64,000 bases of DNA. It comes from Kushneria indalinina DSM 14324. GTDB taxonomy: Bacteria; Pseudomonadota; Gammaproteobacteria; Pseudomonadales; Halomonadaceae. This document shows positions 28,659 through 38,263 of this stretch, in pieces. How positions within the stretch are numbered: position 1 is the first letter of the stretch; the number at the start of each line of letters is the position of its first letter. Location: the NCBI RefSeq assembly GCF_003385845.1, contig NZ_QRDJ01000008.1, forward strand, positions 496,001-560,000. The letters run 5' to 3'. The notes beneath the pieces are model-generated. The model had not been told where the DNA came from. It did no database searches and was given only the letters and a program-made list of their open reading frames with translations. Both the position numbers and the translations under genes were made by a program.

Positions 28659-28814
28659 CAAAGGCAAGGTGTCGATTGTCCTGGTTTCATTATTACAAAG
28701 ATGACAACGCTTTAATATGCGCCACAACACGCGCCTGCCTTTGCGCCGCGTATTGATGCGCTTTCGCGCTTTGTGGAAGAATGCCTGTAATCTACTTTCA
28801 AAAGGTGGCAAGTC

Positions 28815-29315
28815 GTGATCGATCCCGACGGTTTCCGGCCCAACGTTGGCATCATTATTGCCAACTGCGGCGGCCAGGTGCTGTGGGCACGACGGGTAGG
28901 ACAGAATGCATGGCAATTTCCACAGGGTGGGATCAAGGAAGATGAGACGCCTCATGACGCCTTGTATCGAGAACTGAAAGAGGAGATCGGCCTGCATCCC
29001 GATGACGTCGATATACTGGCCTGCACGCGTGGCTGGCTCAGATATCGATTGCCAAAGGGACTGATTCGCACCCATTCGCGCCCGCTTTGCATCGGCCAGA
29101 AGCAGAAGTGGTTCCTGCTGCGCATGCGATGTCAGGAATCAAGCATTAGTGTGGATACCACGCCCAAGCCCGAGTTTGACGGCTGGCGATGGGTCAGTTA
29201 CTGGTATCCTCTGGGTCAGGTGGTGTCTTTCAAGCGTGACGTTTATCGGCGCGCCCTGCGAGAGCTGGCACCGCGTTTGCCGGGAGAGGATTCGGTGGAT
29301 GCAGCCGGCCAATAG
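28815..29315 (+). CDS. rppH: RNA pyrophosphohydrolase RppH
   Basis: Removes pyrophosphate from the 5' end of transcripts, opening them to RNase E. 166 residues with the Nudix box [17 protein letters not shown] followed by KEEIG (about 38-60), preceded by NAWQFPQ, and the later [22 protein letters not shown] (parts DGWRWVSYW and VVSFKR) diagnostic of RppH rather than other Nudix proteins. It starts with GTG at 28815. It is divergent from the HAD gene and followed 79 bases later by ptsP, an association conserved in many gammaproteobacteria. Confidence 0.96.
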   Translation: MIDPDGFRPNVGIIIANCGGQVLWARRVGQNAWQFPQGGIKEDETPHDALYRELKEEIGLHPDDVDILACTRGWLRYRLPKGLIRTHSRPLCIGQKQKWFLLRMRCQESSISVDTTPKPEFDGWRWVSYWYPLGQVVSFKRDVYRRALRELAPRLPGEDSVDAAGQ

Positions 29316-29394
29316 CGGCCATTGACATGTTCAGGCGCCTGCCATGCTCGGGCGCTCGCATATGGCAGATGTACAGGGATGAAAATATAACGCC

Positions 29395-31656
29395 ATGCTC
29401 GAAATTCTTCGCCGCATTGTTCAGGAGGTTAACGGCGCCCGCAGTCTGGATGCGGCGTTGTCGATCATCGTGCGGCGCATACGCAAGGCAATGCAGACCG
29501 ATGTCTGCTCGGTGTATCTGCGCGATGACGAGCGTGACTGCTTCATTTTGATGGATACCATCGGCCTGAATGCCTCGGCCATTGGTCAGGTCACCCTGAA
29601 GCCCGGTGAGGGTCTGGTAGGGCTTGTCGGTCAGCGCGAAGAGCCTCTCAATATCGAGGAGGCCCCGTCACACTCCCATTTTCGCTACTTCGCCGAAACC
29701 GGCGAGGAGCGCTACTCCAGCTTTCTTGGCGTTCCCATCATTCATCAGCGCCGCGTGCTGGGCGTGCTGGTCGTACAGCAGCGTGAAAAACGCCAGTTCG
29801 GTGAGGGTGAAGAAGCCTTTCTGATCACCATGGCCGCCCAGCTGGCCGGTGTACTGGTGCATGCCCTGTCGACCGGAGCGCTGGCGCGGCTGAGTGACCC
29901 CAGCACCCAGGCACTGCTTAACGGCATTGCCGCCGCCCCCGGCATGGCCATCGGTGAGGCCTTTGTGGTGGTGCCTTCGGCCAACCTCGAGGCGGTCCCC
30001 GAGCGCGTGCCCGAGGATATCGACGCCGAGATCACGCGCCTGCGCGAGGCCATCGACTGCGTGCGTCACGATATCCGGCAGGCGGCCGAGCGGCTGGCCA
30101 GTCGTATCTCGGCGCAGGAGCAGGCGCTGTTTGACGTCTATCAGCAGATGCTGGGGGACGCCGCGCTGGGTAACGAGGTCGAAAAGCGCATTCGTGACGG
30201 GCAGTGGGCGCCCTATGCGCTCTCACGGGTTGTGCAGCGTCACGTCAACTACCTCGAGCGGGTGGACGACAACTATCTGCGCGAGCGTGCCGCGGACATT
30301 CGCGATCTGGGACGTCGTGTTCTGGCACACCTGCAAAAGGACAGCAGCGCCCGCCAGCCGGTCTATCCGGATCACACCATTCTGGTCGGTGATGAAATCA
30401 GCGCCGCGCAGCTCGGTGAAATCCCGCGTGAAAAACTGGCAGGTCTGGTCGCGCTGCGTGGCTCGAGCACATCCCATGTGGCGATACTGGCACGGGCCAT
30501 GGGCATTCCGGCCGTGATGGGCATGAATGATCTGCCCATCTCGCGGCTGGCCGGCACGCCCATGATCGTGGATGGCTACCGTGGACGCCTGATCCTGCGC
30601 CCGCAGCCGGATCTTATGGTGCGCTACGAAAGCATGATCGAGGAGGAGAAAGCGCTTACCTCGATGCTTGAGAGCGAGCAGTCCCTGCCCAGCGAAACCA
30701 GTGACGGGTTTCGTATCCGGTTAATGATCAATACCGGGCTGGCCGTGGAGATGAGTGGCTCGCCTGCTGCGCGAATCGATGGCGTAGGGCTTTATCGCAC
30801 CGAAGTGCCCTTCATGATGCACCAGCGCTTTCCCAGCGAGAAAGAGCAGACGCGGATCTATCGCGAGCAGCTCCAGGGGTTTGCACCGCTGCCGGTGGTC
30901 ATGCGCACGCTCGATATCGGCGGTGACAAGTCATTGCCCTATTTTCCCATTGAGGAAGAAAACCCCTTTCTGGGCTGGCGCGGCATCCGGGTGACGCTGG
31001 ATCACCCTGAAGTACTGATGGTGCAACTGCGCGCCATGCTCAAGGCTGCCGAGGGGCTGGATAATCTTCGTATCCTGCTGCCGATGGTCACCAGCGTCGA
31101 GGAGGTGGATACGGTCTGTCGCCTGCTGGATCGTGCCATTCTGGAACTGCGTGACGACGGTGTCCGGGTGGAGCGCCCACTGCTGGGCGTGATGCTGGAA
31201 GTGCCCGCCGTGATCTATCAGCTGGAGGCGCTTGCCTCACGCGTTGATTTCTTCTCGGTGGGCAGCAACGATCTGATCCAGTATCTGCTGGCGGTAGACC
31301 GCAACAATGCGCGTGTCTCGGGTCTTTATGATGCCTGCCAGCCGGCAGTGCTCAGGGCGCTGGATCAGATCGCACGCGAAAGCCGCCGCCTGAACGTGTC
31401 TGCCTCGGTGTGTGGCGAGCTGGCCGGTGATCCGATCGGCGCCCTGCTGTTGATCGGCATGGGCTATCGGGTGCTGTCGATGAACGCCCCCAATCTCTCG
31501 CGGGTGCGTGCCGCGATACGTCGTGTGTCGCTGGAAGGGGCGCAGAATCTGGTCAGCGATGTGCTGGCGCTGCATTCGCTGACCGAGACACGAGAGCTGG
31601 TCTATCAACGCATGCAGGAGTGGGAACTGGCCCATCTACTGCCTCCGCGGGACTGA
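29395..31656 (+). CDS. ptsP: PTS enzyme I(Ntr)
   Basis: EI(Ntr) draws phosphate from PEP and passes it to NPr and EIIA(Ntr), regulating nitrogen, potassium and virulence functions rather than sugar uptake. 753 residues: GAF sensor at about 1-150, then EI domains. The phosphorylated His is H361 in GSSTSHVAILARAMG; the C-terminal PEP-binding barrel has EVPAVIYQLE and FSVGSNDLIQYLL, and C673 in SVCGELAGD is the catalytic acid. No ptsO/ptsN is next to it; those normally lie at rpoN. It follows rppH and ends at a perfect 13-bp hairpin at 31706. Confidence 0.96.
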   Translation: MLEILRRIVQEVNGARSLDAALSIIVRRIRKAMQTDVCSVYLRDDERDCFILMDTIGLNASAIGQVTLKPGEGLVGLVGQREEPLNIEEAPSHSHFRYFAETGEERYSSFLGVPIIHQRRVLGVLVVQQREKRQFGEGEEAFLITMAAQLAGVLVHALSTGALARLSDPSTQALLNGIAAAPGMAIGEAFVVVPSANLEAVPERVPEDIDAEITRLREAIDCVRHDIRQAAERLASRISAQEQALFDVYQQMLGDAALGNEVEKRIRDGQWAPYALSRVVQRHVNYLERVDDNYLRERAADIRDLGRRVLAHLQKDSSARQPVYPDHTILVGDEISAAQLGEIPREKLAGLVALRGSSTSHVAILARAMGIPAVMGMNDLPISRLAGTPMIVDGYRGRLILRPQPDLMVRYESMIEEEKALTSMLESEQSLPSETSDGFRIRLMINTGLAVEMSGSPAARIDGVGLYRTEVPFMMHQRFPSEKEQTRIYREQLQGFAPLPVVMRTLDIGGDKSLPYFPIEEENPFLGWRGIRVTLDHPEVLMVQLRAMLKAAEGLDNLRILLPMVTSVEEVDTVCRLLDRAILELRDDGVRVERPLLGVMLEVPAVIYQLEALASRVDFFSVGSNDLIQYLLAVDRNNARVSGLYDACQPAVLRALDQIARESRRLNVSASVCGELAGDPIGALLLIGMGYRVLSMNAPNLSRVRAAIRRVSLEGAQNLVSDVLALHSLTETRELVYQRMQEWELAHLLPPRD

Positions 31657-31705
31657 GAACTCCTGCGAGGTGAGTCGCCTTGACGCTTCGGAACGTGTGT
31701 CATGA

Positions 31706-31747
31706 CGGCCCATGTGTCGTCATGACACATGGGCCGCAAGTTTTTTC
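31706..31747 (+). terminator. Rho-independent terminator of ptsP
   Basis: A perfect 13-bp stem (31706-31718 with 31724-31736), 5-base loop, then CAAG and six T. It is 49 bases past the ptsP stop. Confidence 0.85.
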
Positions 31748-31883
31748 AGCGACATCTTCACCATTGCCTTGCGGAAAATTCGTTAAAAAACAGAAGGCTG
31801 GGGTTTTATCGCCGTAATGCGCCATGTTGGCATGAACGTTGCTCCTGTCGGGGGCAATGACGTCAACGCAATAGTGGCTGCCC

Positions 31884-32912
31884 ATGGCTAAAAAACTCGA
31901 ATGGATCAACATTCTCAAAGGGCTCGGCATCATGATGGTGGTCTATGCCCACATGACGTCCGGGTTCTGGCGGAACTTCCTCTTTTTGTTTCACATGCCG
32001 CTTTTTTTCATTATTGCCGGCTATCTCTTCAGACCCAATGCCGATCTCAAGGCCTACCTCGGGCGTAAAAGCCTGCACCTGCTGGTGCCGTATGGGTTTT
32101 TCATGGCCCTTTTGTACGCGCCGACACTTCATCAGGCGCTGGGCGATGACCAGAGTCTCTCCGGTGCATTGCTTGATATGACGCTGGGGGGGCGCGCCCT
32201 GATCTCGGGGCTGGCAGCCTTCTGGTTCGTCACCTGCTTCTGGGCCACACAGCAGCTGGTCAATGTGCTGCTGACACGCCTGTCAGTGCGTACTACGGGG
32301 GGCATCATGGTGATGATGCTCGGGCTTGCCGCGGTGAACCAGTGGTTTTTCAGAGAGCTCTGGTTGATTGGCAATCTCAACGTGGTCCTGATGGCCGCGC
32401 CCTGTTTTTATCTGGGCTATCTGGTGGCGCACTATCAACTCGAGATCGAAAAGCCGCGTGTGCTGCTGCCGGCGATCCTGGTCGGGCTGTTCTCCATGTG
32501 GATGGTGCAGAAATACCCGGGCTTCAAGATGGACATGAAGTATGCCGACTACGGCATGCCGGTATTGAGTCTTCTGGCTGCGTTTGCCATAACGCTTGTC
32601 ATGATGGCGCTTTCTCGCCAGCTGGCGCGGGTGCCGGTTGTCTCTAAAGCAGTGGGTCTGGTGGGTGACGCCTCCATGGTGATCATGTTTTTGCACATGA
32701 GTATCCAGGTCACGCTCGATCATCATGGCATGGTAGAAGCACTGGCCCCGCGCTGGCTGTTGATGATGGGGCTGCCGGTCCTGTTGTATCTGCTGATACG
32801 TCAAAACGCCTGGTCACGGTTGCTGTGTCTGGGCGACCCCACTGTGCTGTCCGAACGCCGCGCGCGCCGGGATGCGCGGCGTCAAAAAGGGTATGCGCTG
32901 GCCTCCAGCTAG
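31884..32912 (+). CDS. Membrane acyltransferase, acyltransferase-3 family
   Basis: 342 residues with about ten membrane helices. The N-terminus EWINILKGLGIMMVVYAHM is the signature of the family: it has the catalytic His in the HM pair near residue 23, after the WIN-LKG turn. LFLFHMPLFFIIAGYLF (split: LFLFHMPLFF, IAGYLF) is the second hallmark, and FMFLHMS-like IMFLHMSIQ appears near 272. Such proteins acetylate or succinylate sugars on the periplasmic face of the inner membrane. The neighbours (ptsP, two-component pair) give no hint of the substrate. The C-terminal tail is strongly basic (RRARRDARRQKG). A single gene, bounded by the ptsP terminator. Confidence 0.88.
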   Translation: MAKKLEWINILKGLGIMMVVYAHMTSGFWRNFLFLFHMPLFFIIAGYLFRPNADLKAYLGRKSLHLLVPYGFFMALLYAPTLHQALGDDQSLSGALLDMTLGGRALISGLAAFWFVTCFWATQQLVNVLLTRLSVRTTGGIMVMMLGLAAVNQWFFRELWLIGNLNVVLMAAPCFYLGYLVAHYQLEIEKPRVLLPAILVGLFSMWMVQKYPGFKMDMKYADYGMPVLSLLAAFAITLVMMALSRQLARVPVVSKAVGLVGDASMVIMFLHMSIQVTLDHHGMVEALAPRWLLMMGLPVLLYLLIRQNAWSRLLCLGDPTVLSERRARRDARRQKGYALASS

Positions 32913-32946
32913 TACCGGGGGGACGCGGCCTGGTTGGAGTGATTGC

Positions 32947-34293
32947 TCAGGGCGAGTTCCGCTCCTCGAGGCGGCGATAAAGCGTCTTGCGGCCGATACC
33001 CAGAATATCGGCGGCGCGACGCTTGTTGCCGTCAACGGCATCCAGCACACGCTGAATATAGCGCTGCTCCATCTGCTCAAGGCTGAGCCACTCCTGTGTC
33101 CGGGCATCAAGCGTGTCGCTGGCGGTGGCCGCACATCGAAAGCGCTCGGGAAAGTCATCGGGTTCCAGTACGTCAGTCCGGGCAAGCGTGACGGCCCGCA
33201 GCATGGCGTTGTCCAGCTCCCTGACATTGCCGGGAAAGGAGTAGGCCCACAGCAGTGACAGCGCTGAAGGGGACAGGGTCATGTTACTGCGTCCCTGTTC
33301 CCGGCTGTAACGCTCGATGAAATGCGCCGCCAGCAGGGCAATGTCGGCGGGGCGGTCGCGCAGAGGGGGCAGGGTCAGGCTGAAGGTTTCCAGCCGATAA
33401 AACAGGTCCTCGCGAAAAAGGCCTGCCTCAATGAGCTCGCCAAGAGGGCGGTTGGTCGCCGCCACGATGCGAATGTCCACCTGCTGTTCCTCTTCACTGC
33501 CCACGGGCCTGATGCGGTGTGTCTGCAGCACGCGCAGCAGCTTGGCCTGCAGGGCGAGCGGCATGTCGCCGATCTCATCGAGAAAGAGTGTGCCGCCATG
33601 GGCCTGCTGGAACAGGCCGCGACGGTTTGAAATGGCGCCCGTAAAGGCGCCTTTTACGTGACCGAAACACTCGCTTTCCAGCACGTCAGGGGCAATGCTG
33701 GCACAGTTGACGGCAATAAAGGGGCCTTCCCGGCGGGGGCCTTCCCGATGCAGGGCGTGTGCCAGAAGCTCCTTGCCGGTGCCGCTCTCTCCCTGAATCA
33801 GCACGGCGGCCTGCTGCGTGGCAAGTCGTCGCGCCTGATCAAAAAGCTGTGCCATGGCCGGGGTGCCGCTTGAAAGGGCGTCCAGATGAAAGGTCTCGCG
33901 CGTTCCACCTGCCTGCTGACGCGTCCTGAGCACGCGCCGTTGGGTCAGACGCTCAACGCTGGCGCGCACCTGATCAAGGTCCAGCGGCTTGGTCAGGAAG
34001 TCGTCCGCGCCGCGCTGCAGGGCATCCACGGCCTGTTCGATGCTGCCAAAGGCCGTAATGATGATGATGGCCGGGCGGTCGGGCTGCTGCCTTAGCGATT
34101 CCAGCAGCGTCATGCCATCCATGCCAGGCAGGCGAATATCGCTGATGATGACGTCAATGGCACTGTCATACAGGGCCAGTGCCTGCTCGGCGCTGTCGAC
34201 GCCGGTGACGATATGGCCGGCTTCCTCGAGCTCTTCGGTTAAAAGCTCAAGAATGGCCGCGTCGTCTTCAATGATCAGAATACGATCAGTCAT
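32947..34293 (-). CDS. Sigma-54-dependent response regulator (NtrC family)
   Basis: 448 residues: receiver domain (1-120) with phosphoacceptor D52 (ISDIRLPGMDG) and switch Lys in FLTKPLD; AAA+ domain (about 140-375) with Walker A GESGTGKE at 168-175 and the sigma-54 contact loop GAFTGA at 215-220; Fis-type helix-turn-helix at about 405-447 (NKRRAADILGIGRKTLYRRL). All elements for activating sigma-54 promoters are intact. It is cotranscribed with the sensor kinase that precedes it on the minus strand, their ends overlapping by 8 bases. Target genes are not apparent here; I see no clear -24/-12 element in the neighbourhood. Confidence 0.94.
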   Translation of the reverse strand: MTDRILIIEDDAAILELLTEELEEAGHIVTGVDSAEQALALYDSAIDVIISDIRLPGMDGMTLLESLRQQPDRPAIIIITAFGSIEQAVDALQRGADDFLTKPLDLDQVRASVERLTQRRVLRTRQQAGGTRETFHLDALSSGTPAMAQLFDQARRLATQQAAVLIQGESGTGKELLAHALHREGPRREGPFIAVNCASIAPDVLESECFGHVKGAFTGAISNRRGLFQQAHGGTLFLDEIGDMPLALQAKLLRVLQTHRIRPVGSEEEQQVDIRIVAATNRPLGELIEAGLFREDLFYRLETFSLTLPPLRDRPADIALLAAHFIERYSREQGRSNMTLSPSALSLLWAYSFPGNVRELDNAMLRAVTLARTDVLEPDDFPERFRCAATASDTLDARTQEWLSLEQMEQRYIQRVLDAVDGNKRRAADILGIGRKTLYRRLEERNSP

Positions 34294-35827
34294 GGTCGGG
34301 ATTCCGTGGCATGGCCTCTTCTCCGTTTCCCGGGAATGTCTCTCCCTCGCTGTCAGGCGTTGTATCGGCGTTCGCGGTGGCTTCAGGAGGCAGCAGCGTC
34401 TCGGGGGGCAGGGTGATCACAAAGGCGGCGCCGCCGAGGGCGCTCTCTTCCAGCGTGATATGCCCGCCGTGGTCCTCGACCACACGGTGGACAATGGTCA
34501 GTCCCAGCCCGCTACCCTTGCCGGCGCCTCGGGTGGTGTAGAAGGGGTCAAAGATCTGACCGCGGTGGTCAGCATTGATGCCGGGCCCGTCGTCCTCGAT
34601 GCGCAGGGTCACACCTTTCGCCGAGTAATCCGCTGAAAGGGTGACCTGCTGGCTGCCGGCCTGGAAGGCATTCTTGACCAGATTGTCGAGCAGCTGCTGA
34701 AAGCGCTGTCGATCCACGGTGATCACGTCCTGTATCGGCAGGTGGGTCACCAGCCGGGGATGCGTTGGTTCAAAATGCAGCGCGTCGCGTGCCAGACGCT
34801 CCGCTTCGATGATCATGTGCCCCAGCGAGTGCTGTCCTGGATGCAGCGTATGACGCCGGCCCATATCCAGCAGCTGGCGGACGGTATCCTCCATGCGCCG
34901 GGTTTCGTGACGAATTCTTGTCAGGCGCTGGCGGGCATCATCGGGCAGGTCATCGCGGCGCTGCAAACGCTGTACCTGTCCATCAATAACCGTCAGCGGC
35001 GAGCCGAGTTCGTGGGCAACGCCTGCCGCCAGTACGCCAATTTCGGCCAGCCGTCGGGATTTTTTCAGGCTGCGCTCCAGTGCGAGCTGCTGCTGTTGCT
35101 GCTCGCGAACCTCCTGTTCCTTGTGGGCCACGGCATCGAGCATGGCATTGAAGGCCTCGCCGAGTTCGCGAAATTCCCGGGCGCCACCGGGCGTCATGCG
35201 GTGCAGGCGATTGCCGCCCTGTACGGCCTTCATGCTGCGATAGAGCCGGTTGACCGGGCGGTCCACATAGCGCCGAAAGCCCCACCACACCATCAGTACC
35301 ACGAGCACCCCGACCAGTGCGGCCAGCAGCAGTGCCACGGTGGTCATCAGACTCATGTAGCGCTCGATGCCGGTGGCCAGCCGGTTGATCTGTAAAACGC
35401 CCAGCACCGCACCCTGTGCATCCGTCATCGGCAGCAGATAGGTATAAAAGTTCTGCCCGCCCTGTTGCGAGTAGCCTCCGGCCTCCCGGGCCGTGCTGAT
35501 CGCCTTTTGCAACAGCGCGTCGTCCTGCAGCCCCCCGGCCAGGCCGACGCCGGCCATCTGCTGGCCTGACGGCGACAGGATAAAGGCGCCATAGAGCCGC
35601 GAGAGGGAAAAGGTGGTGCTCAACCCTTCCTGCAGGGCCTGGGCATCCTGATGAGCCAGTGCCTGTGTCAGGGGCAAGCGTATGCCATGGGCAATGAGGC
35701 GGACCTCTTCCTGCTGACGCTGCTGCATGTTGTCTTCCAGCACCCAGAGCGCCACGGCGCTGAAACCCACCAGGGTTAACAGCAGGGGGCAGATAATGGT
35801 CAGCAGTATGGTCGTGCGCAGTCTCAT
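34286..35827 (-). CDS. Sensor histidine kinase with periplasmic sensor domain
   Basis: 513 residues. TM1 at about 7-30, a periplasmic sensor of some 130 residues (31-159) of the sCache type, TM2 at about 160-184, HAMP (185-237), a Gln-rich coiled coil (240-255), then dimerisation helix with H272 in GVAHELGSPLTV and the ATPase with NLVKNAFQAG (N box), DDGPGI (G1) and GSGLGLTI (G2). It shares layout with sensors for NtrC-type regulators for dicarboxylates or amino acids, though the ligand cannot be determined. Its stop overlaps the start of the regulator. A 30-residue acidic tail ends the protein. Confidence 0.93.
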   Translation of the reverse strand: MRLRTTILLTIICPLLLTLVGFSAVALWVLEDNMQQRQQEEVRLIAHGIRLPLTQALAHQDAQALQEGLSTTFSLSRLYGAFILSPSGQQMAGVGLAGGLQDDALLQKAISTAREAGGYSQQGGQNFYTYLLPMTDAQGAVLGVLQINRLATGIERYMSLMTTVALLLAALVGVLVVLMVWWGFRRYVDRPVNRLYRSMKAVQGGNRLHRMTPGGAREFRELGEAFNAMLDAVAHKEQEVREQQQQQLALERSLKKSRRLAEIGVLAAGVAHELGSPLTVIDGQVQRLQRRDDLPDDARQRLTRIRHETRRMEDTVRQLLDMGRRHTLHPGQHSLGHMIIEAERLARDALHFEPTHPRLVTHLPIQDVITVDRQRFQQLLDNLVKNAFQAGSQQVTLSADYSAKGVTLRIEDDGPGINADHRGQIFDPFYTTRGAGKGSGLGLTIVHRVVEDHGGHITLEESALGGAAFVITLPPETLLPPEATANADTTPDSEGETFPGNGEEAMPRNPDHD

Positions 35828-36003
35828 GGCGGCCTTGTTCCGTGATCATGGGCTACCTTAACGCGACGCGCGAAAGCACACGAGCACTGCTGCAAAGGCG
35901 CGAGGTCCGATGGCTTCATGCTAGACTCGCCGCTGTCATTGGCATCGCCCGGCAAGGGGAGATGTGATCGGGTCTGATAGGGCTCTTCTGCAGGGAAGGT
36001 TGC

Positions 36004-36807
36004 ATGTTTCATCATCCGCAGTTTGATCCGGTAGCGGTCTCGCTTGGGCCGCTGGCCATCCACTGGTATGGCCTGATGTATGTTGTGGGGTTTGTCGGCG
36101 CCTGGTGGCTGTCCCGCGTGCGCGCTGACCGCCTTGGGCTGACGAAGGATCAGGTCGGCGACATCATCTTTTATGGCGCGCTTGGCGTCGTGCTGGGTGG
36201 GCGTATCGGCTACGCGCTTTTTTACGGCTGGGAGCAGGTGCTGGCCAACCCGCTGTGGATTTTCAAGGTCTGGGAAGGCGGCATGAGCTTTCACGGTGGC
36301 CTGATCGGCGTGCTTATCGCCTCACTGCTCTATGCGCGGCGCCACCGGTTGACCTTTTTTCAGCTTACCGACTTTATCGCGCCCATGGTGCCCATCGGGC
36401 TCGGGGCCGGTCGGCTGGGCAACTTCATCAATCAGGAACTGCCCGGACGCGTGACGGATGTGGCCTGGGGCATGGTGTATCCCCTCTATGGTCCCGAAAC
36501 GCGCCACCCTTCCGAGCTTTATGAGTTTGCCCTTGAGGGCGTGGTGCTCTTTGTCATTCTCTGGACGGTCTCGCTCAAGCCGCGTCGGCGTGGCCTGGTC
36601 TCGGGGCTGTTTCTGATCTGCTACGGCGCCTTTCGCTTTTTCATCGAATTCTTTCGTCGTCCGGACCCGCAGCTTGGCTTTATCGCCTTTGACTGGCTGA
36701 CCATGGGGCAGCTTCTGTGCATTCCCATGCTGCTTTTAGGGGCGGTGCTGGTGGTCTGGTCGCGTCGCCAAAACGTTGACGACGCGCGTTCTTCTTCACA
36801 GGTATAA
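36004..36807 (+). CDS. lgt: Phosphatidylglycerol-prolipoprotein diacylglyceryl transferase
   Basis: First enzyme of bacterial lipoprotein maturation, moving diacylglycerol from phosphatidylglycerol to the lipobox Cys in the inner membrane. 267 residues, seven helices. Diagnostic parts: [12 protein letters not shown] (20-31) with the essential His and Tyr, [20 protein letters not shown] (HGG at about 98-100), [14 protein letters not shown] (about 137-150) and the C-terminal [11 protein letters not shown]. 13 bases separate it from thyA, and the lgt-thyA-folA order is a common proteobacterial operon. Confidence 0.97.
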   Translation: MFHHPQFDPVAVSLGPLAIHWYGLMYVVGFVGAWWLSRVRADRLGLTKDQVGDIIFYGALGVVLGGRIGYALFYGWEQVLANPLWIFKVWEGGMSFHGGLIGVLIASLLYARRHRLTFFQLTDFIAPMVPIGLGAGRLGNFINQELPGRVTDVAWGMVYPLYGPETRHPSELYEFALEGVVLFVILWTVSLKPRRRGLVSGLFLICYGAFRFFIEFFRRPDPQLGFIAFDWLTMGQLLCIPMLLLGAVLVVWSRRQNVDDARSSSQV

Positions 36808-36820
36808 ACGGTTCAAGTAC

Positions 36821-37615
36821 ATGCAGCCCTATCTCGAACTCATGCAGCAGGTGCTCGATCATGGCGTGGAAAAACATGATCGTACGGGCGTGGGGACGCG
36901 CGCCATCTTTGGCCATCAAATGCGTTTTGATCTCTCACAGGGCTTTCCGCTGCTGACCACCAAAAAGCTGCATCTGCGCTCGATCATTCACGAGCTTCTC
37001 TGGTTCTTGAGCGGCGATACCAATATTGGTTATCTCAAGGACCACGGCGTGTCCATCTGGGATTCCTGGGCAGACGAAGAGGGCGAGCTGGGCCCTGTCT
37101 ACGGGTATCAGTGGCGCAGCTGGCCGGCACCGGGTGGCGGCCAGGTCGATCAGATCAGCCGGGTCATCGAGCAGATCAGGACCAACCCGGATTCCCGGCG
37201 CCTGATCGTCTCGGCCTGGAACCCGGCACTGGTCGATGAGATGGCGTTGCCGCCCTGTCATGCCCTTTTTCAGTTTTTTGTCGCTGACGGGAAGCTCTCC
37301 TGCCAGCTCTATCAGCGCAGTGGCGATATCTTTCTGGGCGTGCCCTTCAACATTGCAAGCTATGCGCTGTTGACCCATATGGTGGCGCAGGTCTGTGGTC
37401 TGGCCCCGGGAGAATTCATCCATACGCTGGGCGATGCGCATCTCTACAGCAATCATCTGGAGCAGGCGCGTCTTCAGTTAACGCGTACACCGAGGCAAAG
37501 ACCGACGCTCAGGCTCAATCCTGAGGTGATGGATATTTTCGCCTTCCGCTTTGAAGACATCGCCATCGACGACTATGACCCTCACCCGCATATTCGTGCC
37601 AGCGTGGCCGTGTAA
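36821..37615 (+). CDS. thyA: Thymidylate synthase
   Basis: Makes dTMP from dUMP using methylenetetrahydrofolate. 264 residues from ATG 36821, identical in length to E. coli ThyA. Markers are [15 protein letters not shown], the catalytic Cys in [12 protein letters not shown] (near 146), [18 protein letters not shown] and [12 protein letters not shown]. An upstream in-frame start at 36776 overlaps lgt and would add 15 non-conserved residues. It shares a transcript with lgt and with folA, which regenerates its folate product. Confidence 0.98.
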   Translation: MQPYLELMQQVLDHGVEKHDRTGVGTRAIFGHQMRFDLSQGFPLLTTKKLHLRSIIHELLWFLSGDTNIGYLKDHGVSIWDSWADEEGELGPVYGYQWRSWPAPGGGQVDQISRVIEQIRTNPDSRRLIVSAWNPALVDEMALPPCHALFQFFVADGKLSCQLYQRSGDIFLGVPFNIASYALLTHMVAQVCGLAPGEFIHTLGDAHLYSNHLEQARLQLTRTPRQRPTLRLNPEVMDIFAFRFEDIAIDDYDPHPHIRASVAV

Positions 37616-37635
37616 TGCGACCGGAGAGCGATACA

Positions 37636-38163
37636 ATGCAGGAAACACTGGTCCCCGTTGCCATGATCGCGGCCATGTCACGCAATCGTGTCATCGGCGT
37701 GGAGGGCAAACTGCCTTGGCATCTGCCGGAAGATCTGAAGTTCTTCAAGGCAGTCACATTGCACAAGCCCCTGATCATGGGACGCGCTACCTTTGCCTCC
37801 ATTGGCAAGGCACTGCCCAACCGGCTCAATATCGTGGTGACTCGTGACGAAAGCTTTGAGCACCCCGGCGTGCGGGTATGCCATGATCTGGAAAGCGCCC
37901 TTGCACTGGCAGACGACCAGGCCATGATCGAAGGCGTGGAGGAGATCATGGTCATCGGGGGCGGCGAGATTTACCGACAGACGCTGTCTTGCGCTTCCCG
38001 GCTTTATCTGACAGAAATCGATGTCGAGGTTAAAGGGGATACCTTCTTCCCCGCGCTGGAAGAGGGCTGGCAGGAGATGGAGCGGGTGGCAGGTTCTCCC
38101 GCCGAGGGGCATCCCGGCTACGACTTTGTACGTTATGAAAGAGAAGGCACGGCAGAAAGTTGA
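37636..38163 (+). CDS. folA: Dihydrofolate reductase
   Basis: Reduces dihydrofolate to tetrahydrofolate, restoring the cofactor consumed by thymidylate synthase. 175 residues. AMSRNRVIGVEGKLPWHLPEDLKFF (parts MSRNRVIG, LPWHLPEDL) contains the active-site acidic residue (the D of LPEDLK); LIMGRATFASIG is the NADPH site and VIGGGEIY the second Gly loop. ATG 37636 follows a GGAGAG; an alternative ATG at 37615 overlapping the thyA stop would add seven residues. It is 20 bases after thyA. Confidence 0.95.
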   Translation: MQETLVPVAMIAAMSRNRVIGVEGKLPWHLPEDLKFFKAVTLHKPLIMGRATFASIGKALPNRLNIVVTRDESFEHPGVRVCHDLESALALADDQAMIEGVEEIMVIGGGEIYRQTLSCASRLYLTEIDVEVKGDTFFPALEEGWQEMERVAGSPAEGHPGYDFVRYEREGTAES

Positions 38164-38263
38164 GTGTTTTCCTTGCCAGGGGATGGCAGCAGGCCCCATA
38201 AAATAATTTATAGTTCGATGGTGTCGCGGCAGGCGCCATCAGGAAAAGCCTTGGGAGATGGGC

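Noticed and set aside
28659-29075. N-terminal extension of the HAD phosphatase to 370 residues
   Set aside because: It runs through the 5' half of rppH on the opposite strand and has no family features.
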